DNA of 10,000 bases from Zymomonas sp. (GCF_020216885.1 NZ_JAIWON010000007.1:1-10000); one strand, 5' to 3'. Counted from the stretch's first letter, positions 1 through 7,338 are shown. Translations and numbers: made by a program. The notes: generated by a model not told the origin, from the letters alone.

Positions 1-464
1 GAAATATGGACATTGGCACCGATCTGGGCGCATGAACCAACGGTCGCCCATGTATCAACCATGGTATTTTCACCGACATAAGCGCCGATATTTACAAAGC
101 TCGGCATCAAGACGGCACCTTTTGAGATAAAGGCACCCCGACGAACTACCGCACCGGGGACAGCGCGGAAGCCAGCCTGTTTAAACTGATCTTCGCTCCA
201 ATTAGCGTATTTCAGCGGAACTTTGTCATAACCACCATTCATTGGGGCATTACCCGTCAAACGGAAGGATAAAAGAACCGCTTTTTTCAGCCACTGATTG
301 ACAACCCATTCACCATTGTCACCCAATTCAGCAACGCGGCGTTTGCCAGAATCCAATAAGGATAAAGCCTCTTCAACGGCTTCAGCAACTTCACCTTTTG
401 TGGCTGGCGTAATATTGGCACGGTCTTCAAAGGCTTGATCAATAATCTTGATAAGATCAGACAT
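1..464 (-). CDS. dapD: 2,3,4,5-tetrahydropyridine-2,6-dicarboxylate N-succinyltransferase, N-terminal part (cut by window edge)
   Basis: This enzyme transfers succinyl from succinyl-CoA to tetrahydrodipicolinate in the succinylase branch of diaminopimelate/lysine synthesis, in the cytoplasm. About 154 codons are visible, roughly the first half of a family that is usually about 275-285 residues; the stop lies outside the window. The product begins [19 protein letters not shown] helical N-terminal region (about 1-100) is followed by the start of the left-handed beta helix with hexapeptide-like repeats, including the strongly conserved NIGAYV and [15 protein letters not shown] stretch at about residues 125-149, whose Asp in MVDTW (about 137) is a conserved active-site position. 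The ATG at 464-462 is preceded by only a weak A/G-rich ribosome site (AAAGAAAG). It lies 33 nt after the HAD gene on the same strand, so the two are probably co-transcribed. The family assignment is firm. Confidence 0.95.
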   Translation of the reverse strand, partial: MSDLIKIIDQAFEDRANITPATKGEVAEAVEEALSLLDSGKRRVAELGDNGEWVVNQWLKKAVLLSFRLTGNAPMNGGYDKVPLKYANWSEDQFKQAGFRAVPGAVVRRGAFISKGAVLMPSFVNIGAYVGENTMVDTWATVGSCAQIGANVHI

Positions 465-497
465 CCCGATTTCTTTCTTTATAGTAACAAGTTGAAT

Positions 498-1166
498 TTA
501 CGCTGTTATCTCTTTTAACCAAGAACCGACATCATAAATTTCGTAATCTATTTTTTCATGGCCTTCCGTAATATGGCCGTCTTGTCCTTTCAATCCATGA
601 TTGACCCAAACAGTAGTCATCCCCTGATCTTTCGCAGGTAGCAGGTTACAGGCCATATCATCGACAAAAAGCGATTTTTCACCATCGGCCTCAAATTCTT
701 CCAACATACGCTGATAACAAGAAGGATCAGGCTTTGGGCGATATTGTGAAGAATGGATGTCGAACACCCCTTCAAAGACACCGGACAATCCGCGGCGCTC
801 TAAGACCTGTTCAGCATAAGGTCGATCACCATTTGTGAAAATCCATTTGCGTCCCGGCAAATTTTCAATAGATCGTCTCAATGTCAGGTCGGGGGATAAG
901 CTGTCCATTTCGATATTGTGGACATAGGCCAGATATTCATACGGGTCGATATTGTGATACCGATACAAACCGACCAAAGAAGCCCCATATTTCAAATAAT
1001 AATCCTGCTGTAATTTTTGGGATTTTTCCAGAGGTAGGTTTAATTTCACCGAAATATAATAGGCCATACGCTTATCAATATGAGTAAAAAGATCAGCGTC
1101 TGGTGGATAGAGCGTATTATCGAGGTCAAAGATCCAGTTTTCGATATGCTGCAAACTAGAAGTCAT
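498..1166 (-). CDS. HAD-superfamily hydrolase, pyrimidine 5'-nucleotidase type
   Basis: A 222-residue cytoplasmic phosphatase of the haloacid dehalogenase superfamily, closest in pattern to the SSM1/SDT1-like pyrimidine 5'-nucleotidase group. All four HAD motifs are visible: FDLDNTLYP with nucleophile D14 and general acid D16; FTNGD with T111; the lysine of RPKPDP (K145); and FVDDM with the metal-binding D169 and D170. The helical insert between about residues 22 and 95 is a C1-type cap. The expected reaction is hydrolysis of a small phosphate ester, possibly a pyrimidine nucleotide; the true substrate cannot be read from sequence. The ATG at 1166 has an AAGG ribosome site at 1174-1177, 7 nt upstream. 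The gene is 125 nt downstream of the last suf gene and 33 nt upstream of dapD, so it could be the first gene of a dapD operon or a read-through extension of suf. Confidence 0.88.
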   Translation of the reverse strand: MTSSLQHIENWIFDLDNTLYPPDADLFTHIDKRMAYYISVKLNLPLEKSQKLQQDYYLKYGASLVGLYRYHNIDPYEYLAYVHNIEMDSLSPDLTLRRSIENLPGRKWIFTNGDRPYAEQVLERRGLSGVFEGVFDIHSSQYRPKPDPSCYQRMLEEFEADGEKSLFVDDMACNLLPAKDQGMTTVWVNHGLKGQDGHITEGHEKIDYEIYDVGSWLKEITA

Positions 1167-1291
1167 ATAGGCGCCTTGTCATTGAGACAATTGAGGGGTC
1201 ATCATCCCCTTCTATACCCGTTTTATTACAAAAAAGAAAACTGGACACAAATTAAAGCGAATAAAAGACAAGGCTTTATTCAATCAAATAA
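1167..1291 (-). promoter_or_regulatory. suf operon 3' end and HAD gene leader, with overlapping hairpins
   Basis: This 125-nt gap separates the A-type carrier gene from the HAD gene on the minus strand. Right after the carrier stop there is a perfect 7-bp A/T stem, 1259-1265 against 1275-1281, with a 9-nt loop. It lacks a G/C core and a long U run, so it is at best a weak terminator. A second, G/C-rich hairpin lies at 1194-1210 (AGGGG / CCCCT, 7-nt loop). A third, 1176-1180 against 1186-1190 (TTGTC/GACAA), touches the HAD ribosome site. The loop of the first hairpin carries GCCTTGTC (minus strand), perfectly complementary to the sequence holding the HAD ribosome site. No convincing promoter hexamers were found. 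Confidence 0.4.
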
Positions 1292-1633
1292 TCAGACGGT
1301 AAAGCTTTCACCGCAACCGCACATACCGGTCGCATTAGGATTTTTAAATTGGAAAGCAGCCTGAAAATCATCTTCGACCCAATCCATTTCCGAACCGATC
1401 AAATAAAGCAGTGAAGCATTATCAATAAATAGCACCGCATCATCAATCACAATCCGTTCATCGAGCGGGTCGGCTTTATCGGTATATTCCAAAGAATAGG
1501 CCAACCCCGAACAGCCTTTTTTGGGGGTAGATAATTTGACACCAACCGTGCCTTGGGGCGCTTCCGACAATAATTTTTTGATACGCATTTTAGCATTCGG
1601 GGTCAGGGTAATAACAGAAGCAGTCTTCGCCAT
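1292..1633 (-). CDS. sufA: A-type Fe-S carrier protein (SufA/IscA/ErpA family)
   Basis: A 113-residue HesB/IscA-family protein that receives iron-sulfur clusters from the SufBCD scaffold and passes them to apo-enzymes. The domain fills the whole chain: ITLTPNAKMRIKKLL at the N-terminus, then GCSGLAYSLEY with C41, and the C-terminal CGCGESF with C105 and C107. These are the three cluster-ligand cysteines typical of the family, and the length is standard. The ATG at 1633 has an AAGGA ribosome site 7 nt upstream. It is the last gene of the suf operon, 38 nt after sufT. Its position supports the name sufA; from sequence alone ErpA or IscA is possible, since members of the family are hard to tell apart. 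No sign of damage or transfer. Confidence 0.93.
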   Translation of the reverse strand: MAKTASVITLTPNAKMRIKKLLSEAPQGTVGVKLSTPKKGCSGLAYSLEYTDKADPLDERIVIDDAVLFIDNASLLYLIGSEMDWVEDDFQAAFQFKNPNATGMCGCGESFTV

Positions 1634-1671
1634 TTCATATTCCTTTCAGGGCTATTTAGAGCTTTTTCAAA

Positions 1672-2106
1672 CTACAACAGTCCTAATTCAAGTTTGGCTT
1701 CATCGCTGATGCGATCCATGCCCCAAGGCGGATCCCACACCAATTCAACTTCGACGGCACCGACCCCTTTTATTTGTCCGACGCGCAGTTCAATTTCAGC
1801 AGGCATAGACCCTGCTACCGGACAATTCGGCGTTGTCAGGGTCATTTTGATAACGACATGATTGTCATCACCAATTTCAATGTCGTAAACCAACCCCAGA
1901 TCATAAATATTAACCGGAATTTCCGGATCATAGATATCTCTCAAAGTTTCGATAATCTCAGCTTTCAGCTTTTCCTTATCCGGCTTTTCAGCTGTGAAGC
2001 CTTCGAGATAATCCTGTTTCCGAGGGACTGAGGCCGAAGACTCGCCAGAACTTTCACCCGAAGGCGTTTCCAAGGGGGCTTCCGATGTTTCTGTGATATT
2101 ACTCAT
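1672..2106 (-). CDS. sufT: SUF system DUF59 (MIP18-family) Fe-S maturation protein SufT
   Basis: A 144-residue cytoplasmic protein with one DUF59/MIP18-type domain at about residues 46-121. Family hallmarks are visible: DPEIPVNIYDLGLVY (60-74), TTPNCPV with the conserved C95, and a C-terminal WDPPW (124-128) typical of the SUF-linked version. SufT proteins assist late iron-sulfur protein maturation; the chemistry is not settled. The first 40 or so residues are rich in Ser, Glu and Pro and look disordered, an extension outside the domain. The ATG overlaps the sufS stop as ATGA (2103-2106), and no strong ribosome site precedes it, so translation is probably coupled to sufS. Other DUF59 proteins such as PaaD are excluded by the suf context. 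Confidence 0.93.
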   Translation of the reverse strand: MSNITETSEAPLETPSGESSGESSASVPRKQDYLEGFTAEKPDKEKLKAEIIETLRDIYDPEIPVNIYDLGLVYDIEIGDDNHVVIKMTLTTPNCPVAGSMPAEIELRVGQIKGVGAVEVELVWDPPWGMDRISDEAKLELGLL

Positions 2107-3326
2107 AAGAAAATACTCACTACTCTTGAAAGTCCGGCTGCCAAACGTTCAATATCTTGCTCTTCATTATAAAGACCAAAACTGGCTCTTGCGGTCGCAG
2201 GCACATTCAAATGCGCCATCAGAGGTTGAGCGCAATGGTGACCGGCGCGGATAGCGACACCCTCTTCATCCAAGATAGTGCCGATATCGTGAGGATGAAT
2301 ACCGTCCATAGAAAAACTTAAGATTGCTGCGCTGTCATCTGCACCGAAAAGACGCAATCCCTTGATGTCTTTTAAGCGTTTTCTTGCCATTTTAGTTAAA
2401 GCGGCCTCGTGACAGGCAACTTTTTCCATGCCGATATTTTCTAGATATTCAATGGCCGCTGCCAACCCCAAAGTCCCGACAATATGCGGCGTTCCTGCTT
2501 CAAAGCGTGCAGGCGGATCAAGATAGGTCGTTTTTTCAAAAGTGACCTGATCGATCATCGCACCGCCGCCTTGCCAAGGTGCCATCGAGTCCAAAATATC
2601 GGATTTAGCCCATAAAACCCCGATACCCGTTGGCGCATAGAGCTTGTGGCCTGAAAAAACGAAAAAATCGCATCCTAATTCAGAAACATTGATAGGCAAA
2701 TGAGGGGCTGACTGGCACCCATCAATCAATAATTTTGCCCCGACACTATCCGCAATTTTTCGGGCTTTCGAAACATCCAGAACTGACCCTAGCACATTAG
2801 ATATATGAGCCAATGAAAGCAGTTTATGTTCCGGCCTGATCATTCGAGCAGCGGCATCCAGATCTATCCGGCCTTCTTCATCCAATGGAATGACATCAAT
2901 GGCAAAACCCATCCGATCACGCAACAGCTGCCAAGGCACGATATTACTATGATGTTCCAATTGACTGATAAGGATTCGGTCGCCTTGATTTAAATGGGTA
3001 GCACCCCAGATCTGGGCAACCAAATTGATCGCTTCTGTTGCACCACGAACAAAAACAATCTCATTGGCGCTTTTAGCGCCGATAAAGCGTGCAACCGTTT
3101 CTCGTGCTTTTTCTTTTTCTTTCGTCATATCTGCCGAACGACTATAAACGCCACGATGCACCGTCGCATAATCGACCGCATAGGCTTTATAAACCGCGTC
3201 TATAACCGCTTTCGGTTTTTGTGCCGTGGCAGCACTATCAAGATAAGACCAGTTTTCAGGAATAGCTGGAAAATCGGAGCGATAATTGAAATCTGCTACT
3301 CTGTTACTTTCTGCTGACGGGCTCAT
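2103..3326 (-). CDS. sufS: Cysteine desulfurase SufS
   Basis: A PLP-dependent, class V aminotransferase-fold enzyme that removes sulfur from cysteine as a persulfide and yields alanine, feeding the SufBCD scaffold. Using the ATG at 3326 the product is 407 residues, matching typical SufS (E. coli has 406). Visible landmarks: LDSAATAQKP near the N-terminus, H125 in LEHHSN (PLP stacking), D202 and Q205 in DGCQSAP, the Schiff-base lysine K228 in FSGHKLYAPTG, the cysteine-binding loop RFEAGTP, and the catalytic C365 in RAGHHCAQP. A longer frame opens with TTG at 3344, but the ribosome site AGGAG at 3334-3338 lies inside that extension, 7 nt before the ATG at 3326. That ATG also forms an ATGA overlap with the sufD stop. 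The downstream start is therefore preferred. No sufE or sufU sulfur-acceptor gene lies in the cluster. Confidence 0.96.
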   Translation of the reverse strand: MSPSAESNRVADFNYRSDFPAIPENWSYLDSAATAQKPKAVIDAVYKAYAVDYATVHRGVYSRSADMTKEKEKARETVARFIGAKSANEIVFVRGATEAINLVAQIWGATHLNQGDRILISQLEHHSNIVPWQLLRDRMGFAIDVIPLDEEGRIDLDAAARMIRPEHKLLSLAHISNVLGSVLDVSKARKIADSVGAKLLIDGCQSAPHLPINVSELGCDFFVFSGHKLYAPTGIGVLWAKSDILDSMAPWQGGGAMIDQVTFEKTTYLDPPARFEAGTPHIVGTLGLAAAIEYLENIGMEKVACHEAALTKMARKRLKDIKGLRLFGADDSAAILSFSMDGIHPHDIGTILDEEGVAIRAGHHCAQPLMAHLNVPATARASFGLYNEEQDIERLAAGLSRVVSIFL

Positions 3327-4438
3327 TCTTTTTCTCCTGCCCAATGTTCTGTATCATGCAGCCATGTCGAATATAGCAGACTATCTGGAGTCGAAATAAA
3401 GGCTTCCATTACAAAAGATTGAATCAACAAATCTTTAGCTTCTTCAGGGTCAATGCCTCGGGATTCCAGATAGAAAAGTGCCTGCGGATCAAGCTCACCT
3501 ACAGCCGCCCCATGCGCGCATTTGACATCATCGGCATAGATTTCGAGCTCCGGCTTCATATTAACCGTTGCATTACGGGATAATAGCAGGCCTTTCAAAG
3601 ACTGCTCCCCGTCGCTTTTTTGTGCAGAAGCCGCAACCTCTGTGCGCACAGCCAAGCTGACCGTTGATTCATCATCAGCCAAAGCTCTTAACTTCTGACG
3701 GCTGCGACATCCTTCGGCAACATGGCGAGTGATAATCATAATATCATGGCGCTGTTTTTCTCTTGCCAGAAAAGCGCCGCCACTCATCAATTCAGCACCG
3801 GAAGCGGTTAAATCAAAACGCTGATCTATCCGGCTATCCGCGCCCTTATTTCCGATCCAGTCGGTCAACAAATGGGCGTTCTCGCCCAAACGCCCTTCTT
3901 CAATCAGAGAGGTAAAGCCGCTTTCGCAAGATAAACGCGATAAGCGTTGTAATTGAGCATTTTCACCAAGATCGAAATAGGAAAAGCGGTTCCCCCAGCC
4001 CCGCCCTGCATAAGTCTCGACCAAAGTTGCCGAGACATTTTTTGCCAGACGAACGGAAGAAGGAAGATGGTAAGCACCGCCACTGCCTAAATATAAAATC
4101 TCAATGGGCTGAGTGCAGTCTTCTTCAATTTCAAGCGTCCAGCCCCTTTCACCATTGGTCATTTGTCCCAAAGGATTTTGGCTTTTGGCCGATACATTTC
4201 CGATTTTAACGGGCCCTGGATGGCTAGCTTCCGGCTGATAGACTCCGTCAACAAACAGCAATTTAGGATTCGTCAGACCAGACCAGAAAGAAGACGGATT
4301 GGGCGAGGGAAACTGACCATGCTCTTCGCCTGCCAATATTTCCAAGGCATTCAACCGCGACCAATGCCATTCTTCGTCATGTGGAGAAGGTAATGTCAAA
4401 GCTGCTTTTGTCTTATGGCTGTCTTCGACAGTCGTCAT
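3323..4438 (-). CDS. sufD: Fe-S cluster assembly scaffold subunit SufD
   Basis: A 371-residue SufBD-family beta-helix protein that pairs with SufB and SufC in the cytoplasmic SufBC2D scaffold complex. The family core is in the C-terminal half: GCRSRQKLRALADDES (243-258), SDGEQSLKGLLLS (275-287), and KPELEIYADDVKCAHGAAVGELD (295-317), which contains C307 and H309, matching the Cys/His pair implicated in cluster assembly at the SufB-SufD interface. The C-terminal LFYLESRGI and the helical tail are present. It is shorter than E. coli SufD (about 420) but in the range of alphaproteobacterial versions. The ATG at 4438 makes an ATGA overlap with the sufC stop and has GGGGAG at 4447-4452, 8 nt upstream. 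It overlaps sufS in the same way at its 3' end. Confidence 0.95.
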   Translation of the reverse strand: MTTVEDSHKTKAALTLPSPHDEEWHWSRLNALEILAGEEHGQFPSPNPSSFWSGLTNPKLLFVDGVYQPEASHPGPVKIGNVSAKSQNPLGQMTNGERGWTLEIEEDCTQPIEILYLGSGGAYHLPSSVRLAKNVSATLVETYAGRGWGNRFSYFDLGENAQLQRLSRLSCESGFTSLIEEGRLGENAHLLTDWIGNKGADSRIDQRFDLTASGAELMSGGAFLAREKQRHDIMIITRHVAEGCRSRQKLRALADDESTVSLAVRTEVAASAQKSDGEQSLKGLLLSRNATVNMKPELEIYADDVKCAHGAAVGELDPQALFYLESRGIDPEEAKDLLIQSFVMEAFISTPDSLLYSTWLHDTEHWAGEKE

Positions 4439-5187
4439 GCTACCAACTCCCCATAACCTTCGCGTTCCAGTTCCAAAGCCAGTTCAGCCCCACCGGAGCG
4501 CACGATCTGACCTTTGACCAAAACATGGACGAAGTCCGGTTTCACATGATCCAACAAACGCTGGTAATGGGTAATTAACAGCACGGAACGATCTGGCCGC
4601 CGCATCACGCGATTAATGCTTTCGCTGACAATCCGCAGGGCATCAATATCAAGACCAGAATCGGTTTCATCCAGAATAGCCAGCTTTGGTTGAAGAACGG
4701 CCATCTGCATCATTTCGTTGCGTTTCTTTTCACCGCCCGAAAAACCGACATTAACAGGACGCTTCAACATTTCGGGATTGATACCTAATGCTTTGGCTTC
4801 CTTGCTGGCAATTTTAATAAATTCTCCGGCGGATAGCTCTTCTTCACCCCGTGTTTTCCGCTGGGCATTAGCTGCCGCTCTCAAAAAATGAAGATTAGAA
4901 ACACCAGCAATTTCTACCGGATATTGAAAGCCCAAAAACAGACCGGCAGCCGCGCGCTCATGCGGTTCCATCGCTAGCAAATCTTTTCCCATAAAACGGG
5001 CGGAGCCATCCGTTACCGTATAGCCAGGCTTACCGGAAAGAACATAGGAAAGGGTGGATTTCCCTGCCCCGTTAGGCCCCATAATAGCATGGATTTCGCC
5101 GGCACCTATTTCCAGATTCAAGCCTTTCAGAATCTGTTTGTTATCGACTTCAGCGCGAAGATTACGAATTTCCAACATCTTACTCAT
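4435..5187 (-). CDS. sufC: Fe-S cluster assembly ATPase SufC
   Basis: A 250-residue soluble ABC-type ATPase whose ATP-driven dimerisation remodels the SufB-SufD scaffold. All nucleotide-binding elements are present: Walker A GPNGAGKST (37-45, K43), Q-loop Q88 in GFQYP, the signature FSGGEKKR (149-156), Walker B LAILDE (169-174) followed by the SufC-typical TDSGLDID, and the H-loop H207 in LITHYQRLL. There are no membrane segments, which sets it apart from ABC transporters. Length is standard. The ATG at 5187 has a good AGGAGA site at 5195-5200, 7 nt upstream; the next in-frame ATG, at codon 4, would leave it too far. It starts 14 nt after sufB and overlaps sufD by ATGA. Confidence 0.97.
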   Translation of the reverse strand: MSKMLEIRNLRAEVDNKQILKGLNLEIGAGEIHAIMGPNGAGKSTLSYVLSGKPGYTVTDGSARFMGKDLLAMEPHERAAAGLFLGFQYPVEIAGVSNLHFLRAAANAQRKTRGEEELSAGEFIKIASKEAKALGINPEMLKRPVNVGFSGGEKKRNEMMQMAVLQPKLAILDETDSGLDIDALRIVSESINRVMRRPDRSVLLITHYQRLLDHVKPDFVHVLVKGQIVRSGGAELALELEREGYGELVA

Positions 5188-5201
5188 TGCATTATCTCCT
5201 G

Positions 5202-6674
5202 TTAGCCAACCGCACCTTCAAGGCTGATTCCCAATAACTTTTGGGCTTCGATTGCAAATTCCATCGGCAATTTTTGTAAAACATCGCGGGCAAAACCATT
5301 GACGATCAAAGCCACGGCTTCATCTTCATTTAACCCGCGCTGTCTGGCATAGAAAAGTTCGTCATCAGAAATCTTCGAGGTCGTCGCTTCATGCTCGACT
5401 TTGGCAGAAGGATTTCTTACCTCGATATAGGGGACGGTATGCGCCCCGCATTTATCGCCAATCAAAAGAGAGTCACATCGCGTAAAGTTACGAACATTTT
5501 CGGCAGCACCGCCGACCTTCACTAAACCGCGATAGGTATTGTCGGAATGACCGGCCGAGATACCCTTTGAAATGATGGTAGAACGGCTATTCTTGCCGAT
5601 ATGGATCATCTTGGTGCCGGTATCTGCCTGTTGGTAGTTATTGGTCAGCGCAACGGAGTAGAATTCCCCGACCGATTCTTCCCCTTTAAGAATACAGGAC
5701 GGATATTTCCAAGTAATTGCCGAACCTGTTTCAACCTGTGTCCAGCTTACTTTTGATCTCGCGCCATCACATAACGCCCGCTTGGTCACAAAGTTATAGA
5801 TACCGCCTTTGCCATTTTCATCACCGGGATACCAATTCTGCACCGTCGAATAACGGACTTCGGCTTCCTCATGGACAAAAATCTCGACTACAGCCGCATG
5901 AAGTTGATTCTCATCCCGTTGAGGTGCCGTGCATCCTTCGAGATAAGAAACATAAGCGCCTTTATCAGCGACAATCAAAGTCCGCTCAAATTGTCCGGTA
6001 TTGGCAGCATTGATACGGAAATAAGTTGATAATTCCATCGGGCAGCGAACGCCTTCTGGTATATAAACAAAGGTGCCATCCGAAAAAACAGCACTGTTCA
6101 AAGCTGAAAAATAGTTATCCCTGACCGGCACGACCCGCCCAAGATAGCGTTTTACCAATTCGGGATATGTCTTGATCGCTTCGGAAATAGACAGAAAGAT
6201 AACACCCACTTCCTGTAGTTTTTCTCGAAAAGTTGTTGCCACTGAAACAGAATCAAAGACAGCATCAACCGCCACTTCACGCGCGCCGCTAACACCGGCT
6301 AAAACTTTTTGTTCTTCAATCGGAATGCCTAATTTTTCATAGGTTTTTCGAATTTCAGGATCAATTTCATCCAGAGATTCAATCTTGGGCTTCGCCTTGG
6401 GGGCGGCATAATAATAAGCATCCTGATAATCTATTTCAGGCAGCTTCAATTTTGCCCAATGAGGCATTTCCATTTCAAGCCAGCGTTTATAGGCTTCCAA
6501 TCGCCATTCCAGCATCCATTCCGGCTCGCCTTTTTTGGCCGAAATGAAACGGACGATATCCTCGTTTAATCCTTTTGGAGCGAATTCCTGATCAACCGCA
6601 GAAGAAAAGCCCCATTCATAACGATCATTGCGGGCTAACGCTTCCAATGCAGCTTCGTTTTTTGTCTCACTCAT
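5202..6674 (-). CDS. sufB: Fe-S cluster assembly scaffold subunit SufB
   Basis: A 490-residue scaffold protein on which the nascent iron-sulfur cluster is built, as part of SufBC2D. The sequence is strongly conserved: the N-terminal helical region with YEWGFSS, then [23 protein letters not shown] (C248), [36 protein letters not shown] and [22 protein letters not shown]400 aligns by spacing with E. coli Cys405, and E427-H428-E429 with E. coli 432-434, residues shown to be needed for cluster formation; C248 aligns with E. coli Cys254. These alignments were made by eye. The ATG at 6674 shares one base with the regulator stop (TAATG) and has GGGAG at 6682-6686, 7 nt upstream. It is the first structural gene of the operon. 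Confidence 0.97.
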   Translation of the reverse strand: MSETKNEAALEALARNDRYEWGFSSAVDQEFAPKGLNEDIVRFISAKKGEPEWMLEWRLEAYKRWLEMEMPHWAKLKLPEIDYQDAYYYAAPKAKPKIESLDEIDPEIRKTYEKLGIPIEEQKVLAGVSGAREVAVDAVFDSVSVATTFREKLQEVGVIFLSISEAIKTYPELVKRYLGRVVPVRDNYFSALNSAVFSDGTFVYIPEGVRCPMELSTYFRINAANTGQFERTLIVADKGAYVSYLEGCTAPQRDENQLHAAVVEIFVHEEAEVRYSTVQNWYPGDENGKGGIYNFVTKRALCDGARSKVSWTQVETGSAITWKYPSCILKGEESVGEFYSVALTNNYQQADTGTKMIHIGKNSRSTIISKGISAGHSDNTYRGLVKVGGAAENVRNFTRCDSLLIGDKCGAHTVPYIEVRNPSAKVEHEATTSKISDDELFYARQRGLNEDEAVALIVNGFARDVLQKLPMEFAIEAQKLLGISLEGAVG

Positions 6675-7081
6675 TATGATGCTCCCGCAAGACTTTTAAG
6701 ACTAATACTTTCAAGGGCATTTTTGACGGTGCGGTTTACCTCTGGCCAACGAGGCCGCATTCCACATTCAGCAGAAAATTTGCAAAGGCTTTCTTTGTTA
6801 TCACAGGATGACATAGCGATAGGCCCTTCTATGGCTTCGACAACATCAGCAAGGGTAATTTCCTCCGCCGGACGTGCCAATGTGAATCCCCCCCCCATAC
6901 CGCGCAACGACGTCAGTAGCTGTGCAGCAGCTAAGCGCCCCATCAATTTTTGCACAGTAGGTAAAGGGAGACCTGTTTTTTCCGCCATAGTTAGTGTCGT
7001 TAAACATTTCGCACCTGCGCCATGGTGAACAACCTGACGCAGCACGATAACGGCATAATCTGTCAGATTAGAAAGACGCAT
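6674..7081 (-). CDS. Rrf2-family Fe-S-sensing transcriptional regulator of the suf operon (IscR/SufR-like)
   Basis: A 135-residue winged-helix repressor when started at the ATG at 7081, giving [16 protein letters not shown], the classic Rrf2 opening. The helix-turn-helix spans about 27-60 ([19 protein letters not shown]), followed by the wing GMGGGFTLA. Three cysteines at about 93, 100 and 106 (C-x6-C-x5-C) match the cluster-binding region of IscR-type proteins, so iron-sulfur sensing is likely. The longest open frame starts with TTG at 7120 and would add 13 A/T-coded residues that the family lacks, so it is rejected; an AGGA motif lies 11 nt before the ATG. It heads the suf operon and probably autoregulates it. 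The coding strand has a run of nine G (6888-6896) within the wing codons. I leave the symbol blank because sufR, iscR and rirA are all used for such genes. Confidence 0.92.
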   Translation of the reverse strand: MRLSNLTDYAVIVLRQVVHHGAGAKCLTTLTMAEKTGLPLPTVQKLMGRLAAAQLLTSLRGMGGGFTLARPAEEITLADVVEAIEGPIAMSSCDNKESLCKFSAECGMRPRWPEVNRTVKNALESISLKSLAGAS

Positions 7082-7150
7082 ATAATCAAAAATCCTGAAT
7101 AAAAAATAATCTTTTTTCAATTTTTTTAAAAAAAATAGTATTTTTTAACA

Positions 7151-7156
7151 ATAATA
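7151..7156 (-). promoter_or_regulatory. Possible -10 element of the suf operon promoter
   Basis: On the minus strand this reads TATTAT, one mismatch from the sigma-70 consensus, about 70 nt upstream of the regulator ATG. No good -35 box sits at the proper distance; the expected position overlaps the palindrome at 7173-7187, which would suit a repressor- or activator-controlled promoter. The A/T richness of the region makes chance matches common. Confidence 0.25.
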
Positions 7157-7172
7157 AACCGAATCAAAAACA

Positions 7173-7187
7173 AGACTAAATTTGTCT
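7173..7187. promoter_or_regulatory. Candidate operator resembling an IscR type-1 site
   Basis: The sequence AGACTAAATTTGTCT is a 15-bp inverted repeat, AGAC/GTCT arms, about 92 bp upstream of the regulator ATG. Its 13-bp core, GACTAAATTTGTC, fits the published E. coli IscR type-1 core GACTRWWWYAGTC at all but one position. Its place near the expected -35 of the suf promoter suggests binding by the Rrf2 protein encoded next to it. The outer flanks match the E. coli consensus poorly. Confidence 0.45.
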
Positions 7188-7338
7188 GATTAAGCATGAA
7201 GATAGTTGTGATCATCGTCAAGGTCAGCTGATTTGATTACAGCGATCGAAAAAACATATTTAACGTTGAAACAAGCCTTTATGGATCGAGGCTAGAAAGT
7301 GGCAAAGCAAAAACAGCCACAAAAAATATAAAAAATAG

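Noticed and set aside
1259..1281. Strong terminator for the suf operon
   Set aside because: The stem is seven A/T-rich pairs with no G/C core and only a broken U tract, so it was reported only as a weak hairpin.
5717..6013. A 98-codon frame opposite sufB, and similar frames opposite the other genes
   Set aside because: These are antisense shadows of well-conserved genes. Their products show no family motifs, and no ribosome sites support them.
7196..7231. A tiny frame on the plus strand encoding MKIVVIIVKVS
   Set aside because: Eleven residues, no ribosome site and no nearby promoter. Hydrophobic peptides of this size arise often by chance.
7188..7300. Iron-Rhodo box (TGA-N9-TCA) for an alphaproteobacterial iron regulator
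   Set aside because: Several TGA and TCA triplets occur here, but none with the nine-base spacing, for example TGA-N6-TCA near 7209-7220.
7299..7328. GTGGC/GCCAC hairpin followed by A-rich DNA as an intrinsic terminator
   Set aside because: The tract after the stem on the plus strand is A, not T, the loop is 12 nt, and on the minus strand only TTT follows. No gene ends nearby.
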